This document shows positions 20,145 through 29,050 of a stretch of 64,000 nt of DNA, one piece after another (within the stretch, counting starts at the first letter, position 1; each line of letters starts with the position of its first letter). The DNA comes from Bacteroidia bacterium. Its GTDB lineage: Bacteria; Bacteroidota; Bacteroidia; J057. The notes below the pieces were generated by a model, which saw only the letters and a program-made list of their open reading frames with translations, made no database searches and was not told where the DNA came from. A program made the position numbers and the translations under genes. The stretch lies in NCBI GenBank assembly GCA_030430205.1, contig JAUIGE010000030.1:1-64000 (forward strand), written 5' to 3'.

Positions 20145-22130
20145 ATGCAACATGATTTTTACAAGATGAGATCCTTTAAACACCTACTGTTATTTTTACT
20201 TTGCTCTATTTGCCTCACTTCCTTATTTGCACAGACTCAATATCTAGATAGCCTACAGAAGGAACTGCATACAACTACCGACGATAGTACTCGTTTGGAA
20301 CGCCTCATTTCTATTTGTAAAGCTTATAATAATTACCAGCCCAATCGAGGGTTCCCCTATGCAAATGAAGCATTGCAAATCGCAAAAAAACGCAAACACG
20401 CAGAAAAAGAGGCAGAAGTCCAAAAAGTCTGGGGAAGGCTGGCAGCCAATAATGGCCAGTTAGATACCGCCCTTCTTCATTTTCAACTTGCCCGCCAATT
20501 AACCCCACAATTTGAATCTGGGAAATTTCTGATAGACCTTATGCTGAAGTTTAAGTTTATCCATTCGGCACAGGGAAATAATGATAGCGCCATGTACTAT
20601 AGTTTCAAAGCCCTTAGCCTGGCAGAAGAACAAAATGATAGTATAGGGATAGCAAATAGTTTAAATGAAATAACTGAAATAATGGCGACAATGGGACCTG
20701 CCCGGGAAGCGCTGAAATATGCAGAAAGAGCCTTGGAAATGAATCAAATCCTGGGCCGGGTACCAAAGCTAGCCTTGACCTATCAAAATTTAGGGGTGAT
20801 ATATCGGGAAATGGGGGATTTTGATAAGGCTTTACATTTTCAAAATAAATCTCTTGATGTATTCCATCAGATCGGAGATCAAACTGAGTTTGCCATTGGT
20901 CTCCTTTACAGGGGAAATATCTATAAATTTCAGGAGGACTATGTCTCTGCCCTGGAAGATTATCAGAGAGGGGCAGTTTTAGCAAAGGAAATAGGATATC
21001 CAGGCCTCACTCATGTACTGAATGCCAGTGTTGGAGACATTTATGTACGAACCGAACAATACGAAAAAGCACTCCCTTTTCTCCTGGAGTCGGTTAGGGA
21101 GATGAACGAGTCAGAAATGTCCAACAATTTACCTGAAAATTATAGGCATATCGCCAAAGCTTATGCTCAACTTCAGCAGCATGACAGTGCGTATCATTTT
21201 TTGGATTTATCCTATAACGTAAGGGATACCATTTATTCAAAAGAATCAAGAGAAACCAGCAGCCGCCTACGCACAGAATATGAAACCCAAAAGAACCTGG
21301 ATGAGATCGCATTATTAAGAAAAGACAAAGAACGCCAACAGCTTATCATTGTATTTAGTATCGGTTTTTTAGGATTAATGGCGATCATTCTCTTCCTGTT
21401 TGGGCGTTCCAACCGCATCCGAAAAGAAAGCAATCGCCTTCTGTCCCAAACCAATGATACCTTAAACAGCCAAAATGCTGAGATCGAAAATCAGAGAGAC
21501 CTTATTGCCATCCAAAACAATAAAAACGAACTCCTGCTCAAGGAAATCCATCATCGGGTAAAAAACAACCTCCAAACCATTTCCAGCCTGCTCAACCTTC
21601 AGTCTGCCTACATCAAAGATGCCGATGTCAAAAAAGCCGTGCAGGCAGGCCAGCATCGGGTGAAGTCCATGGCGCTGATCCACCAAAAACTGTATCAAAG
21701 GGAAAACCTCGCAGCCATCGAAATGAAAGACTACCTCTCTACTTTGGGAGAAAGCCTGATGGATACTTTTGGTGAAAAAGCTGAAAATGTCCAACTCATC
21801 CTGAATATGGATGAAATTGAACTGGATGTTGACACAGCCGTACCTGTAGGCCTGATAGTCAATGAATTACTCACCAACTCCCTCAAGTATGCCTTTCCCG
21901 ATGGAAAAGCAGGAACCATCAGCATGGATTTACACAAAACCGCAGAACAAAAATGGGAGCTTTCAGTAATGGATGATGGCGTAGGAAAAAGTGATGATCA
22001 GGACACAAAAGAAAGCACTTCTTTTGGTTCCCGCCTGATTCATTTGCTAAGTTTACAATTGAATGGCAAGATGGTAATTGATCATTCTCAGGGAACAAAA
22101 GTCAGCCTTCTATTCGAAGAAATCCGATAA
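20145..22130 (+). CDS. TPR-containing sensor histidine kinase (HisKA_2 type)
   Basis: After a signal peptide (MRSFKHLLLFLL... ending LFAQ) come about six TPR repeats (60-350), a transmembrane helix near 398-418, and a cytoplasmic kinase. The dimerisation and phosphotransfer helix has EIHHRVKNNLQT near 466 with the phospho-accepting histidine. The ATPase has the N-box NELLTNSLKYAF and the G-box DDGVGKS. The second in-frame ATG at 20166 starts exactly at the signal peptide and may be the true start. Kinases of this class in Bacteroidota commonly phosphorylate LytTR response regulators; the only one in the window is at 8995. It runs 6 bases upstream of phosphofructokinase, so the two could share a transcript. 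Confidence 0.9.
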   Translation: MQHDFYKMRSFKHLLLFLLCSICLTSLFAQTQYLDSLQKELHTTTDDSTRLERLISICKAYNNYQPNRGFPYANEALQIAKKRKHAEKEAEVQKVWGRLAANNGQLDTALLHFQLARQLTPQFESGKFLIDLMLKFKFIHSAQGNNDSAMYYSFKALSLAEEQNDSIGIANSLNEITEIMATMGPAREALKYAERALEMNQILGRVPKLALTYQNLGVIYREMGDFDKALHFQNKSLDVFHQIGDQTEFAIGLLYRGNIYKFQEDYVSALEDYQRGAVLAKEIGYPGLTHVLNASVGDIYVRTEQYEKALPFLLESVREMNESEMSNNLPENYRHIAKAYAQLQQHDSAYHFLDLSYNVRDTIYSKESRETSSRLRTEYETQKNLDEIALLRKDKERQQLIIVFSIGFLGLMAIILFLFGRSNRIRKESNRLLSQTNDTLNSQNAEIENQRDLIAIQNNKNELLLKEIHHRVKNNLQTISSLLNLQSAYIKDADVKKAVQAGQHRVKSMALIHQKLYQRENLAAIEMKDYLSTLGESLMDTFGEKAENVQLILNMDEIELDVDTAVPVGLIVNELLTNSLKYAFPDGKAGTISMDLHKTAEQKWELSVMDDGVGKSDDQDTKESTSFGSRLIHLLSLQLNGKMVIDHSQGTKVSLLFEEIR

Positions 22131-22136
22131 TAAAAA

Positions 22137-23234
22137 ATGAAAAAAAAGCTCCTTATCATGACGGGTGGCGGGGACTGCCCCGGGCTCAACGCGGTGATCC
22201 GCGCCGTCGTCAAAAGCGCCCAATACGATGGCAATTGGGAAGTCTATGGCTCCATAGAGGCCTATAATGGCTTAATGACCAACCCCATCCGGGTGGCTCG
22301 CCTTGGCAGCACCGAGGTGGCTGGCATCCACTATCGGGGAGGCACCATTATCGGCACCACCAACAAAGGGGACCCCTTCCAATTTCCGGTAAAGCAGGAG
22401 GATGGCAGCTATGTAAAGGTAGATCGTTCGGACGAAGTCATTCGGCAGCTCAAAAAACTTGAAATAGACGCCGTCATCAGCATCGGCGGAGATGGCTCTC
22501 AGCAGATTTCTCAGCAGTTCTTTGAGAAAGGCGTGCCCATTGTGGGCGTTCCCAAAACCATTGACAATGATCTATCGGCTACCGACCGAACATTCGGTTT
22601 TCAGACAGCGGTAGAAATCGCCACGGATGCGGTAGACAAGCTCGTCACGACAGCTGCCAGCCACAACCGTGTCATGATCCTGGAAGTCATGGGGCGGTCA
22701 GCCGGTTGGATCGCCCTGCATGCAGCCATGGCCGGGGGCGCAGAAGTCTGCCTGATTCCCGAGATTCCTTATGACATTCAGAAGGTGGTAGAGCGTTTGG
22801 AAAGGCGCTATAAAGCAGGTAAAGGCTTTGCCAATATCGTGATCTCCGAAGGTGCCCGCCCCAAAGGCGGCTCAATCGTTTCCCGCAAAAGCCGGGAAGT
22901 CGGCTACGAAAATGCGCGCCTGGGCGGCGTAGGCTATCAATTGGCGGAGGAGCTTGCGGAAGCAGGCTTCCATGAGGCAGTGCGGGTCAATGTGCTGGGG
23001 CACCTCCAACGCGGAGGCGTGCCTACGGCTTTTGATCGCATCCTGGCCACCCAATTTGGGGTGCGGGCCTTTGAGCTGGTGCGGGACAAGCAATTTGGAC
23101 GCATGGCTGCCGTAAGAAATGGGAAAATTTCCGATGTCACCCTGAAAGAGGCTACAGCAGCCTACAATTTTGTGGACCTGGATAACTTCCTGGTACGATC
23201 TGCCCGCGCTGTGGGGATTAGTTTTGGAGACTGA
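22137..23234 (+). CDS. pfkA: 6-phosphofructokinase
   Basis: The 365-residue enzyme phosphorylates fructose 6-phosphate to the 1,6-bisphosphate in glycolysis. It has the nucleotide-binding start GGGDCPGLNAVIR, GGDGS at 117-121, PKTIDND at 139-145 with the catalytic Asp, and the MGRSAGWIAL substrate segment. The residues matching E. coli 104 and 124 are Gly120 and Lys140. This Gly/Lys combination is known from ATP-using group III enzymes, while PPi-dependent ones usually have Asp/Lys. ATP is therefore the likelier donor, though pyrophosphate is not excluded. Higher G+C than the flanking kinase gene. Confidence 0.95.
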   Translation: MKKKLLIMTGGGDCPGLNAVIRAVVKSAQYDGNWEVYGSIEAYNGLMTNPIRVARLGSTEVAGIHYRGGTIIGTTNKGDPFQFPVKQEDGSYVKVDRSDEVIRQLKKLEIDAVISIGGDGSQQISQQFFEKGVPIVGVPKTIDNDLSATDRTFGFQTAVEIATDAVDKLVTTAASHNRVMILEVMGRSAGWIALHAAMAGGAEVCLIPEIPYDIQKVVERLERRYKAGKGFANIVISEGARPKGGSIVSRKSREVGYENARLGGVGYQLAEELAEAGFHEAVRVNVLGHLQRGGVPTAFDRILATQFGVRAFELVRDKQFGRMAAVRNGKISDVTLKEATAAYNFVDLDNFLVRSARAVGISFGD

Positions 23235-23257
23235 GTATTTCTTTTCACCTTTACAAC

Positions 23258-25042
23258 ATGGCAAAAGACGCTTCAAAGTCAGGCAAAGTATTTGACCGGG
23301 CAATCACCGGAAGGTTGATCAGTTATACCAGGCCCTACCGCACCTATTTCATCCTGGCGCTGGCCCTCACGCTGGTTATTTCCGTTTTGACACCGCTTAC
23401 GCCTATCCTGGTGGAGCGTATCCTGGATGGCCCGGTCTCGCAGGGAGATGCCTATGGACTGCGTCAATGGGTCCTTATCCTATTGCTGGTATTGATGGCT
23501 CAGGGCGTGGTGTATTATTTTAATACCTACCTCACCGCCTGGCTCGGCCAGGCCGTTATCCGCGATATGCGGGAGCAAATCTTCCGGCATATCCTCCAGC
23601 TTCGGCTGGCATATTTTGACAAAACGCCCGTCGGGCGTTTACAGACACGCGCCATCAGCGATATAGAAACCCTCAACAATGTCTTCAGCTCAGGACTCGT
23701 CCAGATCATCGGACAGATTTTTCTGATCATCGCCATCATGGTTTTTATGCTGATCAGCGACTGGCGGCTGACGCTGGTGGTTTTATCCGTTATTCCGCTG
23801 ATGTTCCTGGCCACCTGGGTGTTTAAAAACTATGTTAAAGCGGCCTTTCAGGGCGTGCGCAATGCCGTGAGCAATATGAATTCCTTCTTACAGGAACATA
23901 TCACAGGCATGCAGATCGTACATATTTTTGGCAGGGAAAAGAAAGAAGCGGAAAAATTTGACGAAATCAATAAAGAGCTGCGCAAGGAGCATATTGCCTC
24001 GGTGATGGCCTATAGCATCTACTTTCCGGTGATCGAAATCATCACCGCCCTGGCCACAGCTTTGCTGGTTTGGTATGGCGCGAACCGCGCCATGGATGGC
24101 CTGCAATTTGGCACGCTGACGGCCTTCATCATGTATTTAAGCATGTTTTTCCGTCCCCTGCGGCAGATCGCAGATCAGTTCAATACCCTGCAACTGGGCA
24201 TGGTGAGCGCTGAGCGCGTTTTTCAGGTGTTGGATACCGAGGAATTTATTGTTCCTCCCCATGAGCGAAAACCAGAATTCAAATTGAATAAAGGTGCGGG
24301 CCAGGAGCATGAGAAAGGCATTCCTGTCACTTTTGAGCATGTTTCTTTTGCCTACAAGGATGAAGATTGGGTGCTGAAAGACGTCAGCTTTGAGGTCGGA
24401 GCAGGTAAAAATATCGCCCTGGTAGGCTCTACCGGCTCGGGCAAAAGCACCATCATCAGCCTGCTCAGCAGGTTTTATGAAATTCAAAAAGGCAAAATCC
24501 TCGTCGGAGGAAAAGATATACAGCAGCTATCGCTGGAGGAATTGCGGCAAAAAGTAGGCGTCGTCCTACAGGATGTCTTCCTGTTCTCCGGAAGCATACG
24601 CGACAACATCACCCTCAACAATGCCGACATCCCGCAAGAGCGGGTGATAGAAGCCGCCAAACAGGTTGGGGCGCATGACTTCATCGAGCAACTGCCGGGA
24701 GGCTACGATTACAATGTACGCGAAAGGGGTGCAACCCTTTCCCTCGGTCAGCGTCAGCTGATCGCCTTCGCGCGCGTCATGGTCTTCGACCCCAGCATCC
24801 TCGTCCTCGACGAGGCCACCGCCAATATCGACACCGAATCGGAGGAGATCATCCAGCAAGCGCTGGAGCTGGTGATGCGAGGTCGTACCTCGATCATCAT
24901 CGCCCACCGCCTCTCCACCATCCAAAAAGCAGACCTGATCATCGTCCTCAGCAAGGGCGAAATCGAAGAGTCCGGCAGCCATCAGGAACTGATGGAGTTG
25001 CAGGGGGCTTATTTTCGCCTGCATGAGTTGCAGTTTGATTAG
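23258..25042 (+). CDS. ABC exporter, fused permease and ATPase (MsbA-like)
   Basis: This 594-residue half-transporter has a six-helix transmembrane domain (about 30-315) followed by an ATPase domain. The ATPase carries Walker A GSTGSGKST, the signature LSLGQRQL, Walker B ILVLDEATANID and the switch histidine in IIIAHRLSTI. The family exports lipids, lipid A precursors or drugs as homo- or heterodimers at the inner membrane. The substrate cannot be read from the sequence. It lies 23 bases after pfkA. A GC-rich hairpin (25060-25095, arms TTCCCCCTCT and AGAGGGGGAA) follows the stop and may terminate transcription. Confidence 0.93.
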   Translation: MAKDASKSGKVFDRAITGRLISYTRPYRTYFILALALTLVISVLTPLTPILVERILDGPVSQGDAYGLRQWVLILLLVLMAQGVVYYFNTYLTAWLGQAVIRDMREQIFRHILQLRLAYFDKTPVGRLQTRAISDIETLNNVFSSGLVQIIGQIFLIIAIMVFMLISDWRLTLVVLSVIPLMFLATWVFKNYVKAAFQGVRNAVSNMNSFLQEHITGMQIVHIFGREKKEAEKFDEINKELRKEHIASVMAYSIYFPVIEIITALATALLVWYGANRAMDGLQFGTLTAFIMYLSMFFRPLRQIADQFNTLQLGMVSAERVFQVLDTEEFIVPPHERKPEFKLNKGAGQEHEKGIPVTFEHVSFAYKDEDWVLKDVSFEVGAGKNIALVGSTGSGKSTIISLLSRFYEIQKGKILVGGKDIQQLSLEELRQKVGVVLQDVFLFSGSIRDNITLNNADIPQERVIEAAKQVGAHDFIEQLPGGYDYNVRERGATLSLGQRQLIAFARVMVFDPSILVLDEATANIDTESEEIIQQALELVMRGRTSIIIAHRLSTIQKADLIIVLSKGEIEESGSHQELMELQGAYFRLHELQFD

Positions 25043-25059
25043 GAACTCACCCCCTTCTT

Positions 25060-25095
25060 TTCCCCCTCTCTTGCCAAAGCGCAATAGAGGGGGAA
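25060..25095 (+). terminator. GC-rich hairpin after the ABC exporter
   Basis: The arms TTCCCCCTCT and AGAGGGGGAA are perfectly complementary with a 16-base loop. There is no downstream T-run. The right arm is also the start of the palindrome-rich repeat element that follows, so it may be part of that element and not a dedicated terminator. Confidence 0.45.
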
Positions 25096-25349
25096 GTCTG
25101 CGGGGAATGGACGGGGTCCATTGAGGGGGGCGAAATGGGATTTCGGGTGTTTTCAACGATGAAATCGTTGGGGGATGCGGGACGGATTATAATCCGTCCC
25201 TACAGCTGGTCGAACGAAATTCGTTCGAAAGTAATAGCTGTTTTCAACGATGAAATCGTTGCGGGCGGTAGGGACGGATTACAATCCGTCCCGCATCTCA
25301 TCGAACGAAATTCGTTCGAAAAAAAATCCGGCTGGCTGCCGGAGGAAGA
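25086..25349. repeat. Palindrome-rich repeat element, left copy (2 units)
   Basis: After a conserved lead-in (GGGGAAGTCTGC, GGACGGGGTCCATTG, GGGATTTCGGGTG) come two 91-base units beginning at 25149 and 25240. Each unit holds three palindromes: CAACGATGAAATCGTTG, GACGGATTATAATCCGTC and TCGAACGAAATTCGTTCGA. The element ends with AAAATCCGGC, then GGCTGCCGGAGGAAGA, itself a small hairpin. The same element with six units lies at 39080-39720, at the other side of the CRISPR-Cas locus. The rest of 25350-25507 shows nothing that I recognise. Confidence 0.85.
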
Positions 25350-25507
25350 CATCATACCATGCGGCCCTGCCGCAGCCCATCGCAGCGAGCTAACGCAATA
25401 GCTCCCAAAAGCAATTGATCATCCATCCATTACCCCAACCCACGCCAGCGAAAACACGATTTCTCCGAAATCCATATCCCTCCCAAGCCCCCCCATCTGC
25501 AAATCCG

Positions 25508-25537
25508 CTCATCCTCTCAATCTGCACATCTCCCCGG
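25508..25537. repeat. Trailer motif beside CRISPR array 1
   Basis: The 23 bases beginning CTCATCCTCTCAATCTGCAC directly precede the degenerate end repeat of array 1. The same 23 bases precede the degenerate repeats at 26231 and 26389. It therefore marks the leader-distal (trailer) end of both arrays. Confidence 0.75.
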
Positions 25538-25930
25538 TCCTTGTTATGATGGACAGGTTACTCCGACCTTTCGTAGGAAATTGATGTCTATTGACAGCTC
25601 GGGTCTCAGTCCTTGTTATGATGGACAGGTCACTCCGACCGCAACCTTTCATTTTGACCACGGAGCCGAAACGGCCTGTCTCAGTCCTTGTTATGATGGA
25701 CAGGTCACTCCGACACACCTACTACTTTGAGGTAGAATTTGAAGCCGCAGTCTCAGTCCTTGTTATGATGGACAGGTCACTCCGACATGCACAGTAAAAG
25801 CAACTGCATCAGCTCAATGATGTCTCAGTCCTTGTTATGATGGACAGGTCACTCCGACTACGGAGCTGCATCTTTATCACCAAAGCAATATCTGTCTCAG
25901 TCCTTGTTATGATGGACAGGTCACTCCGAC
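25537..25930 (-). CRISPR. CRISPR array 1: five 37-bp repeats plus a degenerate end repeat
   Basis: Full 37-base repeats start at 25603, 25678, 25750, 25822 and 25894; on the plus strand each begins GTCTCAGTCCTTG and ends GGTCACTCCGAC. A truncated repeat with one substitution (GGTTACTCCGAC) lies at 25537-25567. Spacers are 35, 38, 35, 35 and 35 bases and all differ. The degenerate repeat marks the trailer at the left, so crRNAs read from the minus strand and would carry the 5' handle ACTGAGAC. No TAnnTTTG promoter is visible to the right of the array. It may be transcribed by read-through from array 2, or be dormant. Confidence 0.95.
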
Positions 25931-26096
25931 AGCTATTCTCTCATACGGCCCTGATAATAAGCCACATACGCACCAAAAATCCCAGGAGATATGGGCCTTT
26001 TTCTCAAAATGACGTCAAAAAGCAGCTTCATTGCACCAAGATGGAGGATAAATACTTCATCTGCAAGATAAAGCTTTTTTAGCTGCGATCAGCAGG
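25931..26096. other. Intervening segment right of array 1
   Basis: This 166-base segment sits where a leader of array 1 would be expected. It contains AT-rich stretches and no promoter of the TTTG/TAnnTTTG form on the minus strand. No clear similarity to the leader of array 2 was seen by eye. It could be a decayed leader. Confidence 0.4.
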
Positions 26097-26412
26097 GGAA
26101 GAGGATGAGCTGATGTGCAAATTTGCTGATGAGCAGATGGAAGAGCCGGGCTTGGCTGTCTGCAAAGCATATCCTCAGACAGTCTTCCATCTGCTAATCC
26201 TCTCATCCTCTCAATCTGCACATCTTCCCCGTCCTTGTTATAATGGACAATGGCGGAAGAGGATGTGCTGATGAGCAGATTTGCTGATGAGCAGATGGAA
26301 GAACGCGGCTTTGCTGTCTGCAAAGTATATCCTCAGACAGTCTTCCATCTGCTAATCCTCTCATCCTCTCAATCTGCACATCTTCCCCGTCCTTGTTATA
26401 ATGGACAATGGC
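26097..26412. repeat. 158-bp tandem duplication of the CRISPR trailer
   Basis: Two copies (26097-26254 and 26255-26412) have an exact 158-base period. Each contains a long imperfect hairpin (arms AGCAGATGGAAGA and TCTTCCATCTGCT, inner arms CTGTCTG and CAGACAG), then the 23-base trailer motif and a piece of the array 2 repeat. The first copy's repeat piece (26231-26255) is therefore an orphan partial CRISPR repeat with no spacer. Confidence 0.85.
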
Positions 26413-28706
26413 GATGAGCTGGAGGTAGAGGCCTAGAAAAGGCTAGAGAAACTGTTTCAGTCCTTGTTATAATGGACAATGGCGATGAGCTGCTCCTATC
26501 GGAGCCGGTCGTCGATGGTAGAGCAAGTTTCAGTCCTTGTTATAATGGACAATGGCGATGAGCGTCGAAAGAGAAGATCCTATCGCTACATCAATGTTTC
26601 AGTCCTTGTTATAATGGACAATGGCGATGAGCTACAATCTTTATCGTATGAGCGGAAAAGACATTCGTTTCAGTCCTTGTTATAATGGACAATGGCGATG
26701 AGTATGAAGAGTTTTCTCAAGCGGTTCATGAAGTTATGTTTCAGTCCTTGTTATAATGGACAATGGCGATGAGCAGATCGAAGAAATCGATCTAAAAAAT
26801 GGGTATGTAGTTTCAGTCCTTGTTATAATGGACAATGGCGATGAGTGGACATCAAAAACTTAACAATCGTTAAGGCGACTAGTTTCAGTCCTTGTTATAA
26901 TGGACAATGGCGATGAGCATCATACCGCCACCCTGATCAGGTAATCTTGGAAAGTTTCAGTCCTTGTTATAATGGACAATGGCGATGAGTTTAACTCTTA
27001 AATACGAATCGTCATGACAAAAAAGTTTCAGTCCTTGTTATAATGGACAATGGCGATGAGTATCAGGAAATCACTGATAAGTATCAAGATTATAGGTTTC
27101 AGTCCTTGTTATAATGGACAATGGCGATGAGCTGACCCAACAAAGAGCATCCTCGTTGGCCAGTACATGTTTCAGTCCTTGTTATAATGGACAATGGCGA
27201 TGAGCAACTCGTGATTGGGCAAAAGCCAATGCTGTGCAGGTTTCAGTCCTTGTTATAATGGACAATGGCGATGAGCGGAGGAATGCCAAATCTGGATAGC
27301 ACACAAATCAGTTTCAGTCCTTGTTATAATGGACAATGGCGATGAGTCCCTAATAAGGGATTTGTTTGGGTAAAAACCAGGACAGTTTCAGTCCTTGTTA
27401 TAATGGACAATGGCGATGAGGATACACCATGGCACCCCGCCAAACGGTGAAAAAGTTTCAGTCCTTGTTATAATGGACAATGGCGATGAGATGGAGGAAG
27501 ACGTGTACAACTCAATAATGAAAGTTTCAGTCCTTGTTATAATGGACAATGGCGATGAGCCTGGCAATAAAACTCCGCGAAGCGGGGTTAGTAAGTTTCA
27601 GTCCTTGTTATAATGGACAATGGCGATGAGCCTCTGTGCAGCAGGGATGAAAATTCCTTGTGGTGGAATGTTTCAGTCCTTGTTATAATGGACAATGGCG
27701 ATGAGTGTTGGCTACAGAAGGTTGAGGGATTCCTTACCAGTTTCAGTCCTTGTTATAATGGACAATGGCGATGAGATTGAAAGATTAAGGAACCGTCCTA
27801 AATTTCTCTTCGTTTCAGTCCTTGTTATAATGGACAATGGCGATGAGTCTTTAATATGAATCTTGGAGTAGCACACCGAAATGTTTCAGTCCTTGTTATA
27901 ATGGACAATGGCGATGAGATCGCGGACGAGGCTGTTCAGGGTTTTGCACAGCCGGTTTCAGTCCTTGTTATAATGGACAATGGCGATGAGTCTGTCCTAT
28001 GAAACCCGTTTAGCCGCGATGCAAGTTTCAGTCCTTGTTATAATGGACAATGGCGATGAGCAGCAAAGTGTATGACCAGCAAGTAAGACAGATAAAGGTT
28101 TCAGTCCTTGTTATAATGGACAATGGCGATGAGTCTCCAAACTAGGCAATGAAGTTCAAGTAACGGTTTCAGTCCTTGTTATAATGGACAATGGCGATGA
28201 GGGGTCCAGACGAACCGGATGAGATCACCCCCTGGGGTTTCAGTCCTTGTTATAATGGACAATGGCGATGAGCCAAATTGCACGCTATGTTTTTGAAAGT
28301 TTTAAGTTGGAGTTTCAGTCCTTGTTATAATGGACAATGGCGATGAGCTTGGCGTCCAACCAGCTGACCTGAAATCACACCTCGTTTCAGTCCTTGTTAT
28401 AATGGACAATGGCGATGAGCCTGAATGACAGCCAAAAAAGCACCGTACTGGAAAGTTTCAGTCCTTGTTATAATGGACAATGGCGATGAGAAGACATGCT
28501 TCAGAGTATTGAAACAAGTCAGACAGAGTTTCAGTCCTTGTTATAATGGACAATGGCGATGAGACTGCTACAGCAACCTGAGTGACAATGCACTTATTGG
28601 TTTCAGTCCTTGTTATAATGGACAATGGCGATGAGGAGTAAACATAACCACCGAAGAAGCTCAAGGTATAGTTTCAGTCCTTGTTATAATGGACAATGGC
28701 GATGAG
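26389..28706 (-). CRISPR. CRISPR array 2: 32 full 36-bp repeats plus a degenerate end repeat
   Basis: I count 32 identical-looking 36-base repeats from 26454-26489 to 28671-28706, with spacings of about 69-75 bases and 32 distinct spacers of about 33-39 bases. On the plus strand each repeat begins GTTTCAGTCCTTG and ends GGCGATGAG. A 5'-truncated repeat at 26389-26418 marks the trailer, so the leader is on the right next to cas1. crRNAs come from the minus strand, where the repeat ends ACTGAAAC, the typical 8-nt type III crRNA handle. The repeat core (CAGTCCTTGTTAT, then ATGGACA) is shared with array 1. Confidence 0.98.
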
Positions 28707-29050
28707 AGGTCGGGATCTTAAGTGTCTGAGTATCAGGTCCAGTGCATGTTCGATAATGAACACTTCTCCCTTTTTTGAGACACAAATCCTCGTTTTTGAC
28801 TTTGTCATCAATTTTTTGCATGGAAATGAGCTGTAAATATCCCGTTTTTTTGATTGAGAAGACAAAGATACAGAAAACATTTTACTAACTCAAAATATAT
28901 TTTGCCGTAAATAAACATGAGAAATCCGGTTAAGTAGCGTTGCCGGATGCCGTTTTCAGAATGGGTAAACACCCTCAATCTACCCACTGACTGCTCACCC
29001 AACCATTGCTGGCGGCCTTTGCTCAAGTTTAATTTTTAATCCAATGTAGT
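28707..29050 (-). promoter_or_regulatory. CRISPR leader of array 2
   Basis: This AT-rich 344-base region separates the newest repeat of array 2 from the divergently read cas1. It contains the leftward promoter described separately, so about 150 bases of leader RNA would precede the first repeat. No clear TAnnTTTG promoter for cas1 was found on the plus strand. Short open frames here run into the repeats and are not credible genes. Confidence 0.8.
28863..28894 (-). promoter_or_regulatory. Promoter for CRISPR array transcription
   Basis: On the minus strand TTTG (28894-28891) is separated by exactly 20 bases from TATCTTTG (28870-28863). This matches the Bacteroidetes primary sigma-factor consensus TTTG / TAnnTTTG. 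The predicted start is near 28857, reading leftwards into array 2. The same -7 octamer TATCTTTG precedes the cas6-csm operon. Confidence 0.8.

Noticed and set aside
25135-25401. 88-codon open frame over the left repeat element
   Set aside because: Encoded by the 91-base repeat units, so not a gene.
26479-28664. Several short open frames inside CRISPR array 2
   Set aside because: They translate the repeats (SVLVIMDNGDE and similar) and are array artefacts.
28674-29026. Minus-strand open frames in the CRISPR leader
   Set aside because: They run from the leader into the first repeat or through the promoter; no conserved protein features.
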